The translations under genes and the position numbers were made by a program. From contig CM049306.1 of assembly GCA_026874595.1 (NCBI GenBank), positions 48,114,019 to 48,178,018 on the forward strand: DNA of 64,000 nucleotides, read 5' to 3'. Source of the stretch: Sipunculus nudus (lineage: Eukaryota; Annelida; Sipuncula; Golfingiida; Sipunculidae). Shown here piece by piece: positions 11,735-26,700 of this stretch. Below the pieces are notes generated by a model that was not told the origin of the DNA, made no database searches, and saw only the letters and a program-made list of their open reading frames with translations. The number at the start of each line of letters is the position of its first letter. Positions within the stretch are counted from its first letter, which is position 1.

Positions 11735-14700
11735 CTGAAAAGTTGAAATGAAGTTTTTTTAAATGGGTTTATTCGAAAATCTGACTTCTATTAACTAAAA
11801 GATAAAAATAGGCGAGAAAATGCCAGTCACATCACACACACATTCTTCATTTTGTTTATATCCACATGTTTATATCATGTGGGGGCCCAACCAAAACAAT
11901 AAAAAAAAATTCAACAAGGACATCTGGCTGAAAGTTAAGACTTGCAAATGGCGTTTCGCAACCAGTGACCTTTCAACTTTTGCATGTAAGCAACCAACCA
12001 CCATCCATTGCATGGTTTTTCTGTTTGTCAACATTCATGTACTGTATTTACTAACAGCTTGTAGATAAACAAGTTCATACATCTGTCATAGGGAAGATAT
12101 CAGGACCTACAATTCATTAACATGTATACAGAGTAAGCCAGAAATCACATAATTTCTACAGAAAAGGTAGATGACCAGCTGGCTTTAAGGAGAGGTCCAT
12201 GGCCAGTAGGTGGCACAGTCTACTGATCAAGAATGAAGGTAATTGTATGATAAGAATGCTTTGATTAGAATTTCTGGACTTCAAAAGGTTCAAAGGTTTT
12301 ATATGCATTGGGTCAAGGAATTTATTGATAAGACATGGAAGAGAATCTCTATCAGGTCTGTCATTTTGCTTTTGAAGCTCTGGCAGGATTTGAACTGTCA
12401 ACCACACTGTCCAGATTTCAATGCCATAACCCCTGGGCTTTGTCCTTCCCCTGTTATCAAATTTAAAGTAAGACATTTTGTAAAATGCGTAAAGCTGGCT
12501 TTAAAAAAATAGATGTCCATAAAGGTTCATTTTATAAAATGATACCATATGTTACTTGTTGTATCTGACTTTACACTTCTCTTTCCCAGTCAGTAAGATT
12601 TGTTCATTTCTGTGGTTTCCCCTCCTTCCACAGGGACCATACACACCAAATCATGCTATAAAAATGCTATTAGGTTATTCATTTGGCATTTGCCTGCCCC
12701 CAATGACTTCACTGCTGGATAATTAAGACATGCCTTCATGGTTAAGATCTTGGCAAGGGGTTAGCATGGAGACAGCAAGAAGTGGACTCAAAATCCACTA
12801 CCTTGAAAAATATGACCATATGCATTACAATATGAAATGAGCCTGTAAGCCCCTCACAGTTTTGATTTCTGCCAGGTTTCTCATTTGATAACATACTAAT
12901 GCCACCATACATGCTATCAACCAGATACAGGTACCTAAACCTATGTGATGTGATTGCTTGTCTAAATCACAAGACGTTGATAAGGGTTAAATCAGCCCTG
13001 TATATGTCTGTATCGGCCCAAAGGAGTCTACTGGGGTCAAACATGCAGTACCTTGAATAAAATGGACAAGGTAGGCACTCTTCTCTGGATATGTAAAAAA
13101 TCTCTAGCATATTTCATTAACACCATGTTATAAAAGATAAGTTGAAAAAAGGAAAGTTAAACAAGGCCTACAGTCCTAATGCGAACCTGTGCAATGGTTT
13201 ATACACCAGGTATAATGCTTCAATGCTGGGCCATTACTTTTTTAAGTAGGCCTACATGTCTTGTGTACGACCAAGGTATCAGAGATGTATACATATGCCC
13301 AATTTCAGGCTGATATCCCCTCATGATAAATAAGTAGGGATATACACTGTACAAAAATTATTGTAGGTGGTGCCATCAGTCTTGTATATGACAAAGCTTT
13401 ATGATATGTATAAATTTGCCCAATTTCTGGCTGATATGTAAAATTCCTCTGGAGAAATAAGCAAGCACATACACTGTGTAAAAACCATTGTAGGTGGTGA
13501 CACCTGTCTTGCGAATGAGAAAGCCATCAGAGACGCATAGACAGGTCAAAATATCAGGCCAAAACATCAAACTTCTTGAGGTTGGTACACTGGTCTTACC
13601 AGGCTTAGGTGAGAAAGGCAGTACCCCTAGTGAACTGTGACAAATTGCTGGCTCAAGCTACTGCACTGGGTGAACTCTTGACCTGCACCTGGCTAGACAG
13701 TGAACCTTTGACCTGTACCTGGCTGCACTGTGTGAACTCTTGATCTGTTGCATAATCTGACACAGTTGGCAGTCTGCAAAAGCTTTAAATAGACCCAGGC
13801 TGAACTTTGGTGCCAAATTTGATGCAGTGGGCAGTCTGCCAAAGCTATAAATAGAATCCAGCTACTGCACTGAGTGAACTCTTGACCTATACCTGGCTGC
13901 ACTGCTTCCAATCCTGGCAGCTGTTAATAGATCCAGGCTGACCTTTGGCCTGTTGCAAAATCTGAAATAATTGGCAGTCTGCCAAGCTATTTAACCTGAA
14001 AACTAGTGGCATGATGTTACAGATGCTGATAAACTGGTGCCAGGCTAAATGTAACTGCCTCACACAGCTAACATATATGGTAAATGACTCAATTCAATCT
14101 CCATAATTCAGCCAAAAATCCCTCATGTTGAACCATTAAAAACAATTATTATAAGAATTTTTGTGGCGATTATTCTTGTAAAATATTAAATAGTGGAGTC
14201 AGTTGAAAAACGTTTTGCAGGTTTATCACTCATATAGGATGATACAGCAAACTGGCTAATTTCAGCTTCCGGTAACTCAGCCATAAAGCACCCCCCTCCA
14301 ACACAAAATCCAGAAAGCCGTCCAAGTTGTATACATATGCAAAATTTAAGGCAGATAAGTAAAACCACTACAGGTATATGAGTGATTTTATCCCATGGCA
14401 GACAAACAGACGGGAGCTGTGCAAAAATGGCTGCAGGTGGCGCCACCAGTTTTCTTATGACAAAGAGCTATGTGAGATCTATACACATGCAAAATTTTAG
14501 CCCAATCGGTCAAACAGTTCCCGAGATATGAGCTTGGATGTCTGCAGCGTAAACGTGAATGTAGTTGGCGCCACCTGTCATAAAATCAGAAAAGCTATCC
14601 AGGATGTATACGCATGCCGAATTTCAGGTGAATTAGTCAAGTCACTGCAGAGATATGAGTGATTTTAACCCAAGGCAGACCAACAGATGGACACTGTGCA

Positions 14701-17700
14701 AACATGGTTGCAGGTGGCCCCACCATTTTTTGTGAATGTTATAAAGCTCTCCAAGGGCTACATTTGTGCAAAAAAATTTTCCTGATCGGTCAAACGGTTC
14801 CCGAGATATGTGGGTTTATGTGTGGAAACAGACGCACAAACGGACGCAGAGCGCAGAGGAAAGGTCAGAGGTCAAAACAAAATCGGGGCGCAGCAGTTCA
14901 CATGTGACCCGAACATAATCCCGGGTTTCGTAAAATTCCGCCCAGCGGTTACGGAGGAGTTCTCCGGACACCTATGCGGCGGCCACGGCGGCGGCGGTGG
15001 TGGGCTGAAAACATAGTATCCGCAAAACTCTGTTTTGGCGGATACAATTAATGTGTGAGATTTAAGAATTTGGCCCAGTGGTTTTTGAGAAGATCTTTGT
15101 AGCCACTGAGCTAAAATGGGCTGTTATGGCATATGACTAAATTCAGCTTCCAAAAACTCAGCCAAAATCACTAAACTGTGACAATTTGAACAAACTTCAG
15201 AAAGCACTACCCTAGGATCATTTCTGTACGATATTAAACAATTTGGTCATATGGTTTCAGAGAAGTAGTTCTTTGTAGCCCTCAGTATGATAGAGGCACC
15301 GATGACCCCCATACAAAAAGGCCGATGCAGGTGGTGCCACTAATACCTAAATTTCAGATTGGACTCATATGACCAACATTGGCATAAAATTTGGTGATAG
15401 CTCCAGCCGTTTCTGAGATTGAAATTTTAGTATGCTTTTTTGTGCAGATAACTATGTTAAATTCCCTTAACTCGGCCAAAAAATCACCGAACTGAAACCA
15501 TTCAAACAAACTTGAGAGAGATGGTATAAGAGATTATTTCTGTGAAATTTTGGACAATTTACCTGGAATGTTTTTGAGGAGAAGATTTTTAAAAGTTTTT
15601 TAGATTTTTCTCTATTAAATCTAAGAAAATGCAGGTAGCCACACCATCGCATTAGCTCACAGGTTCACTAAAAATATAAAGAGAGAAAGTATATATGATT
15701 GATCACATGCATGTCTGCTTATTAAAATCATTATGAACATTTCTGATCATGCCCTCACATTGCAGACCTGCGAACATTTGAAATCTGTTAAATTTTACTC
15801 CATGCCAGTGCCTTGATGCCGGACTTTCATTTTTGCCGACCAACAGCCCACCTTAGGGCAAATAGTGAACTTCCTGGGAAATTGCAATGATGGGGGTTGA
15901 AGGGGCTGGGCTTCTGGGTTTAAAGGCTTTAAATGGACATGATCAGCTGCTGGTATCTTTTTGGCATTTTTTTTAAAAACAAATTAGATTTCAAAATCAT
16001 CCACTGACTCAGGTGGTAGTACTGACAAGATATCTATTGATTAGCAAAATGAATATTCTTTTTTTTGGTGGAGGTAACCGCCTCCATATTTTAAATGCTA
16101 ACTTAACTACATATATGTACATCTGAAGATTTCCATTCCGGTTTCGGACTACGTGACAGGGCAGTATCACATGCTTCCTCTCATTTTATATCCTGGCGTT
16201 AACCAGGCCTGGTGACTACTGCACCTGCGGACCCTGGGTGCGTGATCGTCCCCATTGCTGGTTCATACCACCGAGGAGCCCCCGAAAGGCGCACTAGTTA
16301 GTGAGTGAAACACAACCGTATTGGGAATGACCTTCCCATTAAACCTGCAGAGCGCTCACCCTGGGTTGGGGCCGACCGTGAAAAAACTAACTGCCTTGGC
16401 TGAGATTCGAACTCACAATCTCCCGGCTTTGAGTCCTGCGCTCTACCCCTGAGCCACAGAAGCCGGTAAAATGAATTTTCTTTTTCCAAAAAAAATTCAG
16501 ATATCTTAATTATCAGATTTTGCACTGTCAAAACTCTTAAAATCAGACTAAACATGATTAAAGCCATCTTCTGCCTTAGCCAGACACAGGTGCCCTCAAG
16601 CTTATATAACGGCAATAATCACACTACCAATCTAAGCAGTTAATGATGTTTCCGTGACTGACCTGTTCATGCTGTGCCCGCAGCTCAAGGTCAAACGGAT
16701 GAAGGACAGCCCTTCCACACATTTCACATATATCACCATGCATGTATGCACAGTTCTCCCCATATCGACACTCTCCGTGTGCTGCGAATGGACACATTTC
16801 TGCCTTAGATCCCTCGGGAGGTTGTTCTTGTAGTTTATTTGTTCCCAAGTCGAGGCTGTCGATACCACTTTGAGCAGCCTTCAGGTAGGATGTCGGGGCT
16901 ATTAAATAAAATAAGAATTAACCAATTAATTAGACATTTTTCTTCATATCATATTTTAAAATGCTCATGATAGCAAAAACAAACTTAATATTTTTGTTAT
17001 GCTGATGAGACAGCTGAGAGACGAAGCATACTTTGCTGTGTCTATACACTGCTAGTAAAAGGCATGTCTTAAACTGCATCATACCTGTGACACCTGTGGC
17101 AGCCAATCAAATACCCTCTTTATACAGTACTTTACCTAAAAACATGCAACATAGTTGCTGAATTTCCTAGACAAAGGACTGGCTTATTGCTGCCTCGGAG
17201 GTTAGCACCATAAGGAAACAAACAAAGGCAGTCTTTCTTGTTAAACAAAATTGGTGCTTAACAGCAGCTGATCAGTCAGCCAATCACAGAGTATGTGAAG
17301 ACTGTATGGCTATTTTTGTCTCCCTCCTGTGGCCAAACATAGCATACAAAGCCTTGACAAACAGCTTTAAAATACATGATGGTTTTTTAAATTGGTATAC
17401 TTACCTAAGTTTTAACCTGTTCTGACAACTGGTTTATACTACCTGTACATATATCTAACAAAGGGCTTATTTTGATAACATGTATTTTAGTTCTTCATTA
17501 TTGTTAAATTTAACATCACTGTTTTGGTGTTCCTGCCTTCATCAATAAGGACATGTTTTTGTCAAACAAGTGACCCATGGGTCATGACGCTCCGATGACT
17601 GGGAAGAGATTTGCCGAAGGAAATTTTATCATCTGAATGGTAGTATATACCTATTCAACTGAAGCATCAAACAAATTAACCAACAGGCCAAAATTGTGAC

Positions 17701-20700
17701 TGTATTTATATATCTCAAAAATAGAGAAAAATGCATAAACTTTAAAAAAAGAATACAGGTGGTTCCACCGGTCTGCAGAAACTAAAAAAAAACACTTAAT
17801 GGTCAATATCCATGCAAAGAATCATGGTGATCTCTGCATTAGTTGTTCAGATACTTCAGCTTTTGTATTAAATTTTCAATTATTCTGAGGGATACTTCAG
17901 AGTCCTATAGCTTGAAGGATATGGGTAACAAAGACCTAATTTCAGGTTTCCACAGACACTTTTCATGGGCCTCCTTGCATGACAAGAATGAAGATTCTAG
18001 GTCCTGTTGTTACAATTTGTGCCACGTTAACAGATGACAGCATCCTTAAAGGTCTCAAAAATAGAGAAAAAAATTTGTAAAAAAACCCGAACAAATACAG
18101 GTGGTGCCACCAGTCTGCAGAAACTAAAAAAAACACTTAATGGTCAATATCCATGCAAAGAATCATGGTGATCTCTGCATTAGTTGTTCAGATACTTCAG
18201 CTTTTGGATCAAATTGTCCATTTTTCTGAGGGATACTTCGGAGTCCTATAGCTTGAAGGATATGGGTAACAGAGACCTAATTTCAGGTTTCCATGGAGAC
18301 ATTTCATGGGTCTCCCAGTGTGATAAGAATGAAGATTCTAGGTCCAGTTGTTATGATTTGTGCCCTGTTAACAGATGTTCAAATCTTTAAAGGTCTCAAA
18401 AATAGAGAAAAAAATCATAAAAAACCTGATCAAATACAGGTGGTGCCACCAGTCTGCAGAAACTGATGAAACATCTCATGATCAATATGTATGCAAAAAA
18501 TAATGACCATCAGTGATGTAGTTAATGAGATATTGAAGTTTTTGTATGAAATTTTTTACTATTCTGGGGGGTTACTTTGGGGCCCCATAGCTTGAAGGAA
18601 ATGGGTAACAGAGACCTAATTTCTGGTTTCCATGGAGACTTTTCATAGGTCTCTCAGTGTGTCAAGAATAAAGATTATAGGTCCTGTCATTATGATTTGT
18701 GCCCTGTTAACCGATGTTCACATTTTTAAAGGTCTCAAAAATAGAGAAAAAAATTTGTAAAAATTCTAAAAATACAGGTGGCGCCACCAGTCTGCAGGAA
18801 CTGATGAAACTTCTCATGATCAATATGTATGCAAAAAATCATGACCATCAGTGATGTAGTTAATGAGATATTGAAGTTTTTGTATGAAATTTTTGAATAT
18901 TCTGGGGATAACTTTCGGGCCACATAGCTAAAAGGATATGGGTAACAGAGACCTAATTTCTGGTTTCCAAGGAGATTTTTCATGGGCCTCCCAGAATGTA
19001 AAGCTACAAGATTCTAGGTCCAGCGGTTACGATTTGTGCCTGGTTAACAGACAGATGGACAGACGGATGGACGACGGACAAAGAGTGATCGCTATAGCTC
19101 AGATGACTTACAGTCAGCTGAGCTAAAAAGTATCAACTGAAAATTAAACTACAGGTCTGTAATCATGGCACAGTGGCTGATTACCTCCCACAGTCACCAC
19201 CTGGAATATAACGTAAAAGTAAAATATAAATATTAAATAAGAACCTGGCACTAAGAGAAAGTGGACTAGCAGGTAGCATCTTCATACTATCAAGTCTGTG
19301 CTTCTAAAGACCTAGATTCTAAGAGCAGTTCTTGTGTCTCAGAGTCCATCGCTGCCTCTATTTTGCTCCGCCACCCACCAAATTGAGATCAAGACGAGCT
19401 GAGTTCATCGGGAGGCACCATTAATATAAAATTAAGCTGAAGTGAGCCAAATTTTTAGCAGCTCAGTTTGGCTTGAGAAAAAATTAATACAAAAAGATAA
19501 ATCTTTTACAATTAAAAATGCCCGAAACATACACAGACTGATACACAAGAAGAAGACAACAATCCATTGTTATTTTGGAAGAGTAAGTGTGAGTGTTTTC
19601 CTTATGTAGCAAATGTTGCCAGGGAATATCTCACCATTAGTGCCTCCAGCGGCCAAAGAAATGCATTTTTCTAGTACTGGCCTCATCATCAGCCAATGGC
19701 AAACAAGGGTCTATCTCACCTTTAGGCTAAATGCTGTGTCTTTCATACATGACAATTATAAATTGTTTTCATAAATTGAAGACAACCCTGCTTAGTTGTT
19801 CTGCAAAGCTATGACAGTTGTAAAATTTCAAGGCGCTAAACTGAAGAACAACATTTGTAAAAATGTTCAGATTTTGTTATTTTATATTTCTTGTTGCTGA
19901 CAGGAAATGGTGTGATTGTTTAAGTATGAAATTATTAGCTTATGAAACCACCAAGATAAAACTATGCTTGATTTGTAATCACAGACTAATCAAATGTAAA
20001 ATGGATGCAATATGTCTGACGTATTATATAAAACTTGTTTTAATAAAACAGGTACTTTGTAACATACTCTAATGAATAGGCTTTCAGGTCTCTTTAAGAC
20101 AGGCACAAAGTCAAGCCACAAAACTTAGCTTACTTCCCAAGTAAGCTGTCTCTCTGTTCAACCAAGCCGCATTTGTGTCGCTAACATGGCTCCAGGCTCT
20201 ACTGTGTCTATTTCATGAATAATGAACAAGGCAATTTAACCAATCAAAAGACTAGCATACACTTGCTATATGCTGCTGCCAGAGGATATCTGGAGCTTGT
20301 TCTTCACAAAGTGTTTAGTACTGCCTGGAGGGCATCAAGATTTTGACCAATCAAATAAAGCCACATAAAGCTGTCACATTTCTGGTGCATGTGTTCAAAT
20401 TAAGCACTGCCTGGAGGGCATCAAGATTTTGACCAATCAAATAAAGCCACAAAAAGCTGTCACATTTCTGGTGCATGTGTTCAAGTTAAGCACTGCCTGG
20501 AGGGCATAAAGATTTTGACCAATCAAATAAAGCCACATTAGGCTGTCACATTCCTGGTGCATGTGTCCTTGATTAAACAGCCTGTGAACAGTGTATAATT
20601 TACCTCTTGTTCTTTGGATTTGATTGGCAGTCATGATTTTGGCCTGAATACTTGCAGACTTGTTCATTATTCATGAAATAAAAACGCCAGTGGGGTTCAC

Positions 20701-23700
20701 TGAATCAAGGTCGGTGAAAGGGTAGCTGCCACAGACTTGATAGTAAGATGTCAGATAGTATGTCAGATACCAATATGCAGTAAATAAAAGTCCAGAGTGC
20801 AAACAGCTAGGGTAAAATCTCACCTGAGCCTTGCCATAGCTGACCAGGTACGAATTCTGCAGCTTTGACCCACTCATCAGGTTTCTTCAAAGGTAAAATC
20901 TCCTTTTCTTTCTTTATTTCTGCTGGTGCTGACTTTTTCTTCAGCGTGACCATACCACTGCTGGCCTGTTGCTGGTTGCTGATTAGCAGAGGCTTGCTCG
21001 GCTTGCTGGATTTTGATAATGCAGCAGTCTTTCCTGTTGTAGAATGATTCAAGCATCCCTGCCCAGAAGTTGGTTTCACATGGTCATATCTACCAGGTAA
21101 ATTTTAGAAATATATTTGTATCTCACACTTTACTGCTTAATACACATGATGGATTAACAAAACCCTCATCCATAGGCAGTATTGATTTTATTTAAGATCA
21201 AACACATAGGTATATGCAAAAAATTAATTATTTAGGATTTTTTTTCTATTTTCTGGTGATTAACTGGAATATATGAAATGTGTTCTCTCCAGTGCTTTTA
21301 ACCGAGGCAGCCCGCTACCCTCATTTTGAAAAATGCCATGCTCATATTATGCCATTACGCTGATTTTTGCTAAGCTTAGCGGGATAATATGAAATAACTC
21401 GCTTAAATGTGAGTTCCCATTCTTGATTGTACACACAAGCTCAACACATATCACCATATTGATTGGATGATGACTTACTGTCATCTATCAAGTAAACGGC
21501 ACACTTGTGATGCCACAAATCAGCCTCCCAAGATGGGCCATAACTTGATCACAAGTGATAACACATTGTGGACAACAAAATCCATATAAAACTGATTTAG
21601 TGGTAATTTTAGATGAATTTAACAAAGTCCAAGAGTAAAAGTTCTAAATTAGTTCTAATCAAGCCAAAAAAAAAAATTTTCCCAGTCCTTAAATAAACTG
21701 TTAACTGCTAATTGTAAAACTTGACGATCTCATTTAGAAGAGTTATACTGTATAGCATATTTAAAATCACATCTACTGAACTACCAGTACTGCTAAAGGG
21801 TGCCATTAGAACAACATGGTGCACAGGGTTCCCCATAATATCGGAATATACACAGTGACAAACACACACCTACCTGCACCTGTCGCCGTACGTACACTGA
21901 CCTAGCTGGTAATATTTGCATACTGATGCCTGCTGGCTGTTCAGATCATGTGAATATCGACAGGAATTGCCAGCTCGACACACCCCATGGAGAAAATACC
22001 TACAGAACAAATTGACCTGTAAAATAGACTTCACTGTTTTAGCTGTGATGGTTATAGCTTTCATAATGGCCAGCTCTTCAACCAGTTACAGAGCAATCAA
22101 AGACTTTCATCAAAAGTTGGTCATTTTTTTATCTTTAAAGTGCTAAATTACCAAAGAAAACTTTAATTTGAAACAATATAAAGACTTTTCTGATTAATTT
22201 TTGCAAATTAATGACTTTTTTTCTGATTAGTTTTGGCAATTAATAAAAGTTTATAAATAAGTATAACTATAAATACTGTGAGAAAGAAAGCAAACAATAT
22301 TTCAGTAATGTCCCACAATATTTCATCTCATATCACAGCTCCTCAAAATGACACTGGACAGAAGGTCTTGTCTTAACTGTGTGCTCTCAACATGTTCTAA
22401 TTGCACAGTAAAACAAAACTGATCTGACATCTATCATTTACAGATTTTACACTACTCACACAGCAGTCATCCTTTATCTCCTTCACTATATTACCTGTAA
22501 AGCAAGATTCTCTGGGTTTCACCACCAGGGCTCCAGCTGGCACAGGGCAAAGAATTGTAAGGCCAAAAGAATAAAAGGTATTGTTCTCAGGCACTTCCCA
22601 CATCAATTTTAAACCACCGCATCATTTTCATATTGATTTTCAATAGAAACTTGCCAATTTTGAGCTGCAGCCACTCCTACATTTCTTTTAAGAAGATAAA
22701 ACCATACAATGTCCTTTGTTATGTAGTGCTTTTACTTGTTTAGCAAAATAAATCTGTTATTATCATGCTTTTCCCTTATCATTTGACATTTTTATTGAAA
22801 CATACCAAAAAATTAAAAATAAAAAAAAAATGCCCGCCCACATTGATTTCTGAAAAAAAGTGCTTGAGAACCATACCCTCTCTTATTTTGGCCTAATCAG
22901 ACCAGGTTTCAAAGCTGTGACACCCTGCCCTCATTGGTTCAATCCACAATGCAATATCACGCTCTCCTCGGTCTGATTACAAGTCTTGGCCGCAGTGCCA
23001 GCCGTGGTGTCGAAACCAGAAAAACTTGCTATACAAACAGAAATCTGAATCAACTGTAATGTTTTACCACTGAGTAAGCAGTGAAACATATATAACAATA
23101 TCTAAATACGCCAAAAAGCATCAACACTGTGAGGTTTCTTTTACTTTTTCATCCAGTTTATTGTGCAACTTTGCATAGTTGAAGGCTAAGTTGATACAGT
23201 TTTGCTTGAGATATTTTATCAACACCAAACATGAAATGTGATGGGGCAAGTAATACTGTCCAACAGAAGTTGCTTGGCTGTATACACACATTTTGCCATC
23301 CTGGAATCTTAGTGTTTAGCTAAACAAGGAACAATCCGGGATAGCTTCGACTTGGGGGGAACCTAGTTATGGCTTAATGACTTAGGTTGGCAACTCAGCA
23401 GGCTGTTTCATTCTGGTAAGTCACTACAGTGCATGGGAATATTGATTGTCTCTGGAATGCTGCTCTTGAATCTGGCACTTGGTATGCAAGATAATGCATG
23501 CTTCTAGTCACTCTTCTGGCTGCTGTTATTCATGATCTCACTTTAAAGCCAGCTGAAGACTTGCCTACATTTTATTCAGAATATAAGTGATTTCTAGCTT
23601 ACCCTGGATACATATTTATGAGCTGTAATTCTTGTTACAAAAAGTTCTTATGACACCTTTGTGACGGATGTATCAGATTGTTTATCTACAAGTTTCTTGT

Positions 23701-26700
23701 AAACAATGCAATATTGACAGATTGAAAAAACATGGAACCTTAAGCTGCATTTCCATAAGAAAAATTGCTCATACAATTTTGTAACTGGGGTGTTAATTAG
23801 ATGTGTCTGTCAGTGTGAATGTGTATACATGTGCATAAATGAATGAAAATCACCACAGAAGAGATTTTCATGCATAAGGGTTGTGTGAACTCAGGGATTT
23901 GGGGTAAAATTATGTAATTTCATATTTTTATGCAAGACCTGCTAGTTCCACTGAACCATTATATATGTCTGCCAGTTCATGGAAACACACCTATGTTTTC
24001 ACACATACACACAGGTGGTTGTTTTGATATGTCCAGTTACTGGAAGCTTATCTCCATGTATACTGTGGATGGCTTCATATTTGCGAGGCTGAAATTTCAC
24101 AATTTCTTCATTTTGCTATTGCACCAGAATCTATGAAAGCGAAGTACTATAATATAAAATAAAAATAAATCCCACAATATGTCATCATTACCATTACAGT
24201 AACTGTATTATGACCTTTATCATAGAACTTTATTGTTTTGACAGTTATTATTGTCTGTTTACATGGGACATTGAGAAGGTTCTGATATACCATCCACAGA
24301 TTATGCACTGTTGTTGATTGATAAACTGTATTTTTGGAGGTGTGATAACTTATCCATTTGCACAGATGCATCATACCTTATTGTGCTATTCCTGAGGGTT
24401 TCATATTCACCATTACATCCCATTTGTGAATATTGCAAAAATAAAACCCTTGCAAACAAAAAGGCAACCACAGTATATATATACAGATAGATAATCATAG
24501 TTTAAATACATGTAATTCTTTTATGATACAGAAATAGTACACAAAGATGTGTCTCTATATAAATTATACGTTCCAGTTTCTTACTGTTTATGTCATGGTA
24601 GCTGTGAGCAGTATAGCCCATGTCTTCTTGGACCAAAATACTTAATAACTGAGGTAAAAAGCACTTTCTGTTGCAAATATGTAGCAGTTATATTTTACAT
24701 AAAGTACTTAAATAATGCTGCAAACATTTTAAAGGTGCCCATTCACCTATCTTTCGAAAAAGAATTTGTGATTTCTGGCTTCCTCTGTGTAAATGTAAAT
24801 GATCTATGGGTAATTCTGGTTTTGCCTCCATGAAGGAGGTGTGAACTTGTTTAACAACGTGTTTGTAAACACAGCAATGTTGACAAATGGGAAAAACTTA
24901 TAACCTTATACTGTATGTTGCATATATGCACAGGTAGGAAGGTCACTTGTTGCAAAATGAAATACTTGCTAAGCTCTGGCTTACCTAACTTGCCATGTGA
25001 TGCTTTTGCTGAATGTGTTTTGATTATTTTGGCATGCCCCTGCATATTACAATCACATTGATATAAACAAAACAAGCAGTCTGTGTGCAGTGATATCCAC
25101 TCTGCTGACTTATTTTTTTTTTATAAAACCTCCAAGGGATAACCTTTAGTTTATAAAGTGATAAATTATAGCCATGGTCTGTAGAACCATTACCTTAAAT
25201 TCTGATGTGGCCTCAATCAACTAAGCTTTTACCAGACCATGTTTTGTTCATGAATTTGTGTTAATAATTTTCTCAGCTGTTCTTGGTCTGACCTGTTCCT
25301 AGATTTTGAATGTGAATGATTAATGAATCAAAATGTTGAGCATACCCTTTCCACACAGTCACTGGAAGCTACAGTAGAAATCATCTTTATACAGAATTAT
25401 ATTGGCAAATTTTAAAATTCTGATTTAAATCAAAATTGATAAATTTTTTAAACTTTTATTTTTATAATAATTTTGCTGAAACCCTGATCAATAGGGACTG
25501 TACTGGTCTCTGCACTGTTGAAGCAACTGCTGCTATGCAAGTGTTTATAACGATACTGTAATGGGTACCTGGCTCATGAGATTTGTAAAAAACTGTCCTC
25601 TATGGCTGAAGCAGATAAGCATGGTATCTAATTTGACTGGCCTATTTCAACTACCTGGATGAGAATATATTTGTCATACAATGAATTTTTACATTTTTGC
25701 AACTTATATTTGTTCCCTGTGGTCTCTAGAATAACAAAACAAGGGACCCATGGGTCACTGTGCTCAGCTGAACTTGACCTTGAAGGTAAAATCTAAAATA
25801 ATATCAAATGGAGATAAAGTGTAAGAGGAAGAGATAATATAGGCCATTGTCTGTTTTATATGATTGGTTTATATTGATGTGCAAGAAATTGTGGCAAATA
25901 ATATTTTGTGACCTTACCATGTGTTTCCTAATGTTGAAACTGAAGCATGTGAGCAGTTTGTGAAAAAATGATCTGTATTGTTACCGTATTCATTAGTTGG
26001 CTTTTTGATTAACTGTTGACATTTCAGTAGTTTACACATTTGTTCAATTGAATCTATTTTTTGATAATACATAATATTAAATATATGTATTTTTTTATGT
26101 TATGAAATGTATACAGTTGAAATATAACTAATGTCCAAAGTCCACAGATGAAAGGACTTGGTGGGGGGGGGGGGGGGGTTGGAATGGTGGGAGTTACAAT
26201 ATATCTGTATTATTATAGTGTAAATTAATAGGAATTCAACAATGCTTACAGGATAAAAGAGTTCATTCAAAATAACTTAAAACTTAAAAAAGGAAAACAA
26301 AGCTGATAATATATGAAGTTTCAATTATTTCCTAATTTTCATTATACCAAATTTTTAAAAAGTTTTACATCTGCAATAATACACAACTGAATATTTATAA
26401 TTGGCTTTCAAATTTAAGACTTAAATAGCTTAATTCCAAACACATACAGCATATGAAAGGTATTTCAACAGTGCTTATAGGAAAAATTTCATAATTAATA
26501 TATATTTAATGATAATGGAGAGATGATGGACAGAGCTGATCACTTTATGTTCCATTCTCCTAAGGCAAGAATATGTTTGAAATAAGATCTTAATTTTTTC
26601 TAATCCTATTATTTTTTTAATTAAATAAATTTTACACATTTGCAATAAAAACTTACTGGGACACAACACTTCTGCATACACATACAGGGCAAAAAAAAGC

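Noticed and set aside
16395-16466. True tRNA gene on the minus strand
   Set aside because: Box A and box B are present, but the arms do not form a clean cloverleaf. The sequence continues into a SINE body with poly(A) and TSD, so it is a SINE head.
20321-20580. CRISPR-like direct repeats
   Set aside because: Three 86-bp contiguous tandem copies without spacers, in an animal intron; an ordinary tandem repeat.
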